A DNA stretch of 64,000 nt from Zanthoxylum bungeanum (taxonomy: Eukaryota; Streptophyta; Magnoliopsida; Sapindales; Rutaceae), in assembly GCA_019454045.1 (NCBI GenBank), contig SKCR01032799.1, positions 21,190-85,189 of the forward strand. Direction: 5' to 3'. Every line of letters begins with the position of its first letter. Positions within the stretch are counted from its first letter, which is position 1. The position numbers were made by a program, and so were the translations under genes. The notes under the pieces were generated by a model that saw only the letters and a program-made list of their open reading frames with translations, was not told the DNA's origin and did not search any database. Shown here piece by piece: positions 56,989 to 64,000 of the stretch.

Positions 56989-57198
56989 TGGTTCGGGCTC
57001 TCATTGATATCCTGTGGCTTTCATGAAGCATTTCATCATTTCAATCCTTTCTTCTTAGCCTTCGGCTTATCCTCATCAGACTTTATCCCAAGCCCCTCCT
57101 GGTGGCCTGCCCTTTGAAGTCGGGTAATGTTCCTCCAATACTTGAGCCTATGTCTGGCTCGAACTTCATCTTCTCCATGATCCTAGTTACCTTAGGAT

Positions 57199-57670
57199 CT
57201 ACCCACTCCTCAAAGGTTGCGACACTTGGAACCTCGTGAAAGGTTGTATTTCCAAAGCAGCTAAAGCATTATCTACTGTAGCTCTGACGGTGACAATCTC
57301 TCCTCCATACGTAAACTTGATGACCTGATGCAGAGTGGAAGACATGCCCCCAAGCTTATGAAACCATGGCCTTCCCAATAGCAACTCAAAAGTGGCCGGG
57401 ATATCAAGCACTGTGTGAACTCGACCTCATCCTCAATTGGGCCCACCTTGACCACTGCAGCAAAAGTACCCTCAACTCCTCGCTTACTATCATCATATGC
57501 CTTGATAGTCATATTGGAGGGACTCAAATTTGTCGTCTTCATACCCAGCCTTGCCAAATCTTCAAAGAGCACACATTGATAGATGAGCCGGCATCCACCA
57601 TCACGCAAAATGTCTTCTTATCCCTCACTTCAGCTCTTATAAATAAAGTCCTATTATGATTCCTTCCCTC
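57199..57670 (-). pseudogene. Element B aspartic protease, frameshifted
   Basis: Frame 57273-57608 includes LARLGMKTTNLSPSNMTIKA, YDDSKRGVEGTFAAVVKVGP and IEDEVEFTQ. Frame 57199-57411 continues with LDIPATFELLLGRPWFHKLG and GMSSTLHQVIKFTYGGEIV. Just upstream the active site region reads V-M-V-D-A-G-S, a D-A-G variant of the D-S/T-G motif, on the minus strand near 57595-57610. Both frames belong to one retropepsin; the slip is near 57410. Normal role: Gag-Pol maturation. Confidence 0.75.
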
Positions 57671-58069
57671 CGCCGGGAGTTCTTCTTTAGAAAAGGTTAT
57701 CTCCTGTGAATCTCATTTCTGCACCGATCCTACAAACATCGTAGGGTTGGCATCTTCCGGTACCATTATCTTGCTCAATGCCTCAACCATGGCACGTCTG
57801 TACTCCTGCGATGCACACAACAACTCCCAAATACTCAGATGTGCTCGTGTTTTCTTCAACTGACACAACACTACATCTCCCTCAGTATTATCCCTGTTCT
57901 CCGTCACTTCTCGACCTTCTGCCAACACTTCCTTGCCCTTTTTTACCGTATCACTCCATTTCATCCTCACTGTTGCTATCCCAAATCCCCAGGCAAAAGG
58001 CTTGACGATCCAAGATTTGGAGGATAAAGTTTTCAGGTAGGCCAGAGCTAATCATGTAGGTAGGCGTGG

Positions 58070-59263
58070 GACAGAGTGATAGTTAGGTAGGGGGTTACGG
58101 TATGTGTTGGGCTGTTCTTTTTCAGGGTCGGGTATTTTGTGGGAGTCTATGAGGTTCTGGATTTCGTGTCTGAGGCGGGCATAGCTGTCGGTGTCATGAC
58201 CATTTTACTAGTGGAAGTGACAATAACGGTTCATATTGAGGTGTGGTGGAGGAGGATTTGGAAGCGGTTTAGCCTCTAAGGGTTTTAGGAGTCCTTGCCT
58301 TGCCAACTTCTTGAGCACCTTAGACAAAAGTCTACCCAGGTTGGAGAAACACCAGTTCTTGATGGCAGTAACCTCAGGAGAAACGGGCTTAGCATCTGAT
58401 AGTCCTCCAACAGTCCTTCTGTTCAGACTATAAAACTTTCGGTTCTCCGCTTCCTCTTCCTCAATATCCATGACATTCTCCCTCAAATGTCGAAAATCCG
58501 CAATCATGGAGGTCATGGAGGGTTTGGTGCCCCTGATGATCATTTTGATTTGGTCATTTTCCGAGGGCCGGGTCAGAATTTTCAGAAGCTGGCTTATCAG
58601 CGATCCACTTAATCTTTGAAGCTCTCTTCCGGCTTCTGTTTGGTGTTCTCCAAGTCGTGAAGTGATAAGTCGATCTCCAAATCTGTTACGTACTGAGCCA
58701 GAAAGGCCTCTGCCAACCCTCAAGTCATCTTTGACCTTCCTCTCGAGGTTGTGATACCATACCACGGGTGCCCCCTCAAGCGACATCTCAAACATCTTCT
58801 GGACCTGATGTTTCGACAAACCCACTGAACTCATCACAGAGACATACTGCTTGAGATGGACCCTCGGATCCCCGTTCCCATTAAATTTGGCTATGTCAGA
58901 CATTTTGAACTGAGCCGACAACTGTTCCTCAAACGTCATTACCTCATAGTTTAGCAGATCTTCATATTTTCCCCTCATCTTACGGGTAACAGACTCGACC
59001 TGATTCCGGAGTTTCTGTAATTCAGCCTGAGACCTTGCTATTCTCCCTGTGGCATACTCCGCCATGTCATCGTAAAAAACCGGGATGTCATCATTCAGCC
59101 TATTCGGAGGGTCCTCACGCCTTTCATTCTCAGAGCCTCCCCCAGTATGGGGCACAGCCATACTGGCTATAGTGGTGTTCAACACTTGTAACTATTCAGT
59201 AATCTTGGTGAGACTGGTTTCCAGCTGATCCATACGAGATCCCTAGTCTACAGATTCGCTCAT
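58070..59263 (-). pseudogene. Element B gag, broken
   Basis: Starts at ATG 59263 with MSESVD, stop, then GSRMDQLETSLTKI and a second stop. A long open frame follows (58208-59185, 325 codons): QLSAQFKMSDIAKFNGNGDP, HLKQYVSVMSSVGLSKHQVQ, SLEGAPVVWYHNLERKVKDD. These are the Tat-type gag capsid features. A compensated frameshift garbles about 58620-58730, before TRPSENDQIKMIIRGTKPSM. A zinc-knuckle-like YCHFH then N-G-H-D-T-D-S-Y (Cys to Tyr) with two stops is at 58150-58230. Normal role: particle formation and RNA packaging. Confidence 0.82.
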
Positions 59264-60182
59264 GTTTACTAGTGGTCTTTTGGTGAGTCTCCCATCGTCC
59301 TTAACCCAATGGATATCTATGGTGTCTTTTAAAACAGTATGTTAGCATGTATGCGTGCGATGCATGAAATATATAAGTCGGCCCATTATCATTCTAAAGC
59401 ATTCAACCATACTATTGCGCGGTGCAAACTTGTCCCAGTTGAAAAGGCCCAACAGGTTTATAATTTTGCGATAACATGGCTAAACAACTTCAAATGATAA
59501 AAGACCTAAACACAAAATGGCCCATGGGTATTTTAGAAGCTTTTGGCCCAATTGCCATAAAGCACGTACTCGTCCTAGTTTAAATGGCCCAACAAGCCCA
59601 TACCTCATGACAAAAAGTCCAATTAAATCCAATGACGATATTCCTAAATGCAAACATAAAGGAATAGTCTCTATTGGTCCTACAACTATAGTTCACACGC
59701 GGGTTTATAGGGGTATATACAAAGGCTCTCGTCGACGGAGGATTGCTCACAACTAGGTCTCCCCACTCAAGGGTCCGAGCGACCGAGTGAGCGTACATTT
59801 TTTATACACTAAGGTATGTGCTAATAATTATGGTGCGTGACTGACTGTCAAATGGATTTCCTATTGTAGATTCCCCAGAGGGAGGGCAGAGCGAACTCTC
59901 TAAAATACCCAAGCCTCTTAGGCTCTTATCGCCTTGGTGTCAGGAATAAACAACAAGTCCTCTAAATTAGTCCATCACAGTAAGCTTCGAGTAAATGATT
60001 ATCTAGGTGCCTTCACAGCTTTTCCCTTCAGCAGTAGAAAGGTAGTGAATGAAGGAAGACACCAAACCATTACTTAACTTTAATGATGACTTTGATTAAA
60101 CCCCTTTCAGCCTACGGTAGACATGGTTAACTAAAGCACAAATCCCAAATACTACAAGACATTATTTCGGGGTCGATTCTCT
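59264..60182 (-). other. Element B leader between primer site and gag
   Basis: No gene seen. Aligns with element A 39830-40770, for example GTCGGCCC(A/T)TTATCATT and GGTACGTGC(C/T)AAT-like blocks. It is probably the 5' leader. Short plus-strand frames here are not coding. Confidence 0.65.
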
Positions 60183-60201
60183 ATCCCCAGTGGAGTCGCC
60201 A
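60183..60201 (-). other. Element B primer binding site
   Basis: Minus-strand TGGCGACTCCACTGGGGAT lies three bases inside the 5' LTR. The same motif occurs in Ogre/Tat elements, usually assigned to Arg-tRNA; I could not check the tRNA here. Confidence 0.75.
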
Positions 60202-60204
60202 GAC

Positions 60205-62177
60205 TGTAGGACACAGAAATCGGTGATGATGTTCTAAGCTCGCGGCCTAGTCGGGAGTACGGAATAGCTCACAGGAGACTAAACCGGAGAATAATGGAGT
60301 CGCCACCCAGTGTGAACTGGGAAAATATTTTAGGGCCGCACTCACCCCTCGCAAGGGAAGACCTCAAACCGTTGGGTTCGGAATGGTCCTTTACTTAATG
60401 CCACTTGTAATGAAAAGATTTGTGCAATAATCTAACCAAGTCTATGCAACCTACATACGCGAGAATAACCTACATCTAAGTTTGCATACATAAAAGTAAA
60501 ACCTATATCTAAATTTGCATGCATAAAAGTAAGTCGACATAACGGTAAACACGCAATCACATGAATGCATTAAATTAATACATGCAGAAGCATAAATAAA
60601 CAACAATTATCTAAGCATAAAAAAAAAGAAATAACTAGGCATACGATGGGAAAGGAATAACTAAAGGAAACAAGCATGCATTAGACATGATGAAGGAATT
60701 TGTGCAGTGTGTGTGGCGTTCGTGTAGCGTTCGTAAACGCGTTCAAATGGTAAACAGAATGCGCGCGTACGAGTGGCGTTTGATAACGTGTTCGAACTGT
60801 AAACAGAATATGCGCGTTCGAGAAGCGTTTAATAATGCGTTCGAACGGGTCGAGGCAGAATGCATATGTTCGTATAGTGTTTGATAACGCTTTCGAACAG
60901 AATCACAAAAACGACATCTATAAGCATATAAACACATGCACGAGTGTTTTCCCAAGTGGTACATGGAGTTGTTTCCCAAGTACAGACCGCACTACCATCT
61001 ATTCAGATTCGACTACGAAATTTACGTCTGGATTTCCATCCGATATACCACGAGAGGCAACACTCAATCACTCATCCAATGGCCACAACATACGTAAATC
61101 AACAATACGCATGCGAGGAAATAATAAATAATGGAAAGAAAGTGCGGGAATAAATAAAAGGGTGCTCTCAGGTCTAACCACTTAAGTCGTCTCTTGGAAG
61201 TGCGTTACGCGGTTGTCGAAAGAGTTGATGCTCCGCAACTTTTTCGATTCACTGGTTTGTTGTTTTTCTTCGTTGCCTCGCTGTTTTGGGCTGCTGTTTT
61301 TGCTATTTTTACTACTGTTTTTGATGTTTTGGAACTATTTTAAGTGTAGTTTTTTGGGTTTAAGGAATGTTTTTGTGTGCAGTTTTTTGAGTAATTAGAG
61401 GTGTTTTAAGGTGTAGTTTTTTTTGGTAATGCAAGGGGATTTTAGGGGCTGTTCTTCGGTGGTTTATGAGGTATTTTGGGACTGTTTTGCAGTGGTTTAG
61501 GGGCTGATTTTCTTGCTGTTTGGGCGTGAATGCTAGTTGCTATTGGCGTGAATGTCTAAGGTGTAAAGGGTTGGTTTATGATTCTTTTTATAGGATTCTT
61601 TTTATAGGCAAGGGTTGGGGGTTATCTTTATGCGAATAGAGAAAGAATATTGTGTAATTATGGGGATATTTAATTTATGTATCATAAGGAAAGGATCTCT
61701 TCATTTTAGGAAGGTAAATTTATTTGATTTGATTTGATTTGATTTAGTTTAGGAATGTGATTTAATTGGATAAGGAAAGTGATTGATGGGATTTGATTTG
61801 AATCTTTTAATTTGGGAAGGTGATTTGGCTTGATTTCAACATGTGTTTAATGTATGAATATGTTATTTTTGGAAGGGTGATGGGCGTAAATTAAGTCCTT
61901 TGGGCGTGGGTTTGGTTCTTTTGGTGGGCTTGGTGTGTGTTGTGGGGGCTTTGGGCCAATGATGTGTGGCTTTCGGGGGTTTTGGGTCAAGAGTGTGTCT
62001 TAAAACAAAGGTCCAACGAGCGGACTCACAGCTAAGCAAACGAATTTAGTCCAACAAGATATGGATTTCTGACTTTCCCTTTCGACGACCATTTCTCGCG
62101 ACTTCCAAAACTTAAAGAGGAGTGTCTCCGTACGAGACTCATCATCGGAACTTATATACAAAAATGCAGTGCCTACA
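60205..62177 (-). repeat. Element B 5' LTR (right)
   Basis: TGTAGGACACAGAAATCGGTG to GTGCCTACA, followed by the target copy ACGCT. It has the GTTCGAAC array at 60715-60905. Differs from the left copy at roughly 7% of positions in the first 130 bases by eye. Confidence 0.9.
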
Positions 62178-62894
62178 ACGCTCAAACATGTCTCAACGAT
62201 TGGTGTAGGCGAAACATCGTAAACAAGAAAATTATCCGAAAACTTTTGAAGATTTATGTGATAACACAGACACATCTGGAACCGAATGCTCAAGAACTGG
62301 ACCGCCTTCCCCGGATAACGATGAATAAAATATTAATACAGTAAATAATTAAAAATAAAATGTAACATAACTAAATGAGTTTTGATTCCTCTATGCCCCA
62401 AAATGACACGTAGATAGCTTATGTAAGTGCACGTTTTTTTTTAAAAAAAACAATAAATAAATTATCAATGTTTACTTTTAATTTTACTCTTTAGTAAATC
62501 TTAATTTTTATTATTTTATAATAATTTAAATTAATTTTTTTACTCTTTAGTAAATCTTTATTTTTTATTATTTTATAATAATTTAATTTATTTTATTTAA
62601 AAAATAGTCTCAAACCTTAAACCAAACTTCCGCACAGTTCGATTGATTTAAGGTTCGATCGCGGTCGGCTTTGGCCAAAATCGCAAAGCTGAACCACATC
62701 GATCAAATCTTAAACCAAATTGTACGGTTCGACCGGTGTAAGGTTCGGTTGTGGTTTGACTTTGGCCAAAATCTTAACTAAACTGTTGATCGAAATGTTG
62801 GTCTACGATTCGGTTGCGGTTCGGCCAATGCCGAATCGCCAACCGTACGGTTCAATTACACTTTTGAACTGTAACAGAACTGTATGCATGTTTA
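62178..62894 (+). pseudogene. hAT transposase end and 3' subterminal region (third piece)
   Basis: Resumes with ACGCT then a frame giving DWCRRNIVNKKIIRKLLKI-like residues, which fits the last conserved D-W of hATC after L-Y-A at 33467. It becomes noncoding after about 62330. A 55-bp tandem duplication (TTACTCTTTAGTAAATCTT... ATTTTATAATAATTTAA) lies at 62485-62597. Subterminal CGGTTCGG-type motifs and the right TIR close it. Confidence 0.7.
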
Positions 62895-63349
62895 CCTGTT
62901 TCGCTTAATTCAACATTTCCAAAAAAAAGACTCTGAAATCTTGACAACGATATCCTTTTTGAGCATGAGGATATATCCGAGAAAGATACATGTAGAAGCA
63001 TATCCGGCCAAAAGCATATGCGAGCATGAGCCCGGTGAAAGGGCATTGTCAGGTTAAGATTGTTGAGAGCTTAGTCGAGCTACTCCATTCCTCTCGCTTT
63101 GAGAGTGAAACAGTCTGGTTTGATATAAAATCGCATTAAGTTTCAATTTATTGTTGAAGAGTTTACCAACTTTTATCATCTTATCCAATAATAATAGTGT
63201 TGATGATGGTTTCCAGCTCCTAAGAAGTCAGAATCCCAATGAAGGGTAGAATATGGATTGCAGTTAACAGATAAATGCCGAAGGACATTGTGAAAACATG
63301 ATGACGGCAGAGGGGCCCGAGCCCGAGGTACATATTGGGACATCGAGGT
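62895..63349. other. Flank right of the hAT
   Basis: The first eight bases CCTGTTTC are the likely target copy. Beyond that, no gene or known repeat is recognised. Confidence 0.5.
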
Positions 63350-64000
63350 TGTCATGTCCAACAACATTGGGACATTTGTGAAAACTTACTCGATGTGGTC
63401 GGGGTGGCCTCGACATCAGACTCTCGGGACAACCTCTGAAGTCAAGATCGATTCAGCAGATCATACCCAGTCGAGGAAATCAGACCAAACACCTAGAGTA
63501 TCGGTACACCGACCCGATCTATTAGTAGACGCAATGAAAGATGTTATATGTCCTGGCACACCGAACCGGTTACCTAGGTCGAGGATGCTAAACCTTATGC
63601 ACATAGATGGATGACGTAAGCCCCACATGAACCTGGAGCTGCCATACGGTCGGATGAGCGTAACCTCCGAGTAATGGGCAATAATGACAAAGAAACGTGC
63701 CTGACGTCATAAGCTATTGTAATAGTAGAATTTGTCATAGTATATAAAGGGGTTGAGAATTCCTTGTAAATGGTTCCCTTTTGGGTGGGCTAATTTATTT
63801 ATTCACTTGTAAAAGAGAGCAAAAAGCTTATTATAAGTGAGAGCTGGTAAGAGGTCCGTCAGCCGAGCTAGAGTTAGAATTTTCCCTTGTGCCCGTGGAC
63901 GTAGTGTTGGATAGTTATGACCCATAGCGTTAAAAGGCATTGTGTTTTTGTACAAAATTAACTATGTATTAATAAAATTGCCTTTTATCGTTTTGTAAAT
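63350..64000 (+). mobile_element. Candidate partial LTR (unassigned family)
   Basis: From TGTCATGTCCAACAACATTG onward the sequence has LTR-like layout: a CG-containing first part, TGACGTCA (63702-63709) 31 bp before TATATAAAGG (63741-63750), then a T-rich and GT-rich stretch. No second copy, primer site or target duplication is in the window, so this could also be a host promoter. The element, if real, extends past 64000. Confidence 0.35.

Larger units (their letters stand above)
33468..62177 (-). mobile_element. Element B: Tat/Ogre-type gypsy LTR retrotransposon, hosting elements A and C
   Basis: Left LTR 33468-33904 plus 43162-44735 and right LTR 60205-62177 both run TGTAGGACACAG... CAGTGCCTACA. 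Perfect target copies ACGCT flank it (33463-33467, 62178-62182). On the minus strand it reads 5' LTR, primer site TGGCGACTCCACTGGGGAT (60183-60201), gag, protease, RT, RNase H, a second RNase H, integrase, a 3' region with tandem repeats, polypurine tract (AAAGTGGGGGCGAC, 44736-44749) and 3' LTR. Without A and C it is about 13 kb. The dual RNase H and the integrase type place it in the Tat lineage. All genes are broken. Confidence 0.92.
27927..62894 (+). mobile_element. hAT DNA transposon, split into three pieces by nested LTR elements
   Basis: Terminal inverted repeats TAGACATGCACACGGTT (27927-27943) and the reverse of AACTGTATGCATGTTTA (62878-62894) agree at 14 of 17 positions. Adjacent eight-mers CCTGCTCT and CCTGTTTC agree at five of eight, the mismatches being transitions. 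Both subterminal regions (27950-28200 and 62600-62880) are crowded with CGGTTCGGTT/AACCGAACCG-type motifs, typical of plant hAT ends. Pieces are 27927-29764, 33313-33467 and 62178-62894, about 2.7 kb in all. The protein pieces match a hAT transposase (BED finger, core, dimerisation domain) in order across the insertions. The nested elements give it a present length of 35 kb. Confidence 0.85.

Noticed and set aside
63354..63614. 86-codon plus ORF
   Set aside because: No recognisable domain, and it lies in the first part of a candidate LTR.

Overview
This window is nuclear DNA of a flowering plant, probably a eudicot. It holds one recognisable host gene, a six-exon gene for cytosolic 40S ribosomal protein S11 at 25297-27120 (+). 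Almost everything else is mobile DNA: Ty3/gypsy elements of Tat/Ogre and Athila type, one Ty1/copia element, a small chromovirus-like derivative and a hAT DNA transposon. The plant assignment rests on the RPS11 gene with a telo-box promoter, plant-only retroelement signatures (dual RNase H, antisense plant mobile domain ORFs, tRNA-Asp primer site) and CpG-poor AT-rich spacers. No tRNA, rRNA, CRISPR or bacterial-type operon was seen.

Layout. 1-3330: 3' part and right LTR of a Tat-type element (T1) with an antisense plant mobile domain (PMD) ORF. 3331-3852: AT-rich host spacer. 3853-25005: a second, related Tat-type element (T2). T2 is broken by an Athila-like solo LTR (5997-8058, duplicated target GTAGA) and by a 9.55-kb copia element (9524-19073, LTRs of 2401 bp each). 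25006-27926: the RPS11 locus. 27927-62894: a hAT transposon whose own sequence is only about 2.7 kb, split into three pieces. It carries a small LTR element D (29765-33312, target AAATA) and a Tat/Ogre-type element B (33468-62177, target ACGCT, minus strand). B in turn carries element A in its left LTR (33905-43156, target ACTAG) and a gag-only Athila-type element C in its 3' internal region (45751-52183, target ATGAG). 62895-64000: flank and a candidate partial LTR.

How the parts work together. The nesting gives a relative time order: hAT first, then D and B, then A and C; and T2 first, then the solo LTR and copia. Nearly all retroelement reading frames are broken. The clearest intact frame is the 571-codon gag of C, whose LTRs are nearly identical; C has no pol and would need enzymes in trans. 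The RPS11 gene keeps a complete open frame, but its upstream region is limited to 291 bp by the T2 LTR, which points in the same direction and keeps its own TATA box.

The most unusual structures are noncoding. The copia leader has four stem-loops with one conserved loop and different but still complementary stems. A roughly 700-bp module is shared by the 3' regions of Athila-type C and Tat-type A and B, including about 68 nearly invariant positions. The solo LTR contains long inverted arms around five small hairpin repeats. The C LTR contains a dense array of GGCGCC dyads next to its promoter. Coordinates of insertions are base-level because terminal TG/CA and target duplications could be read directly; identities are by eye and not computed.
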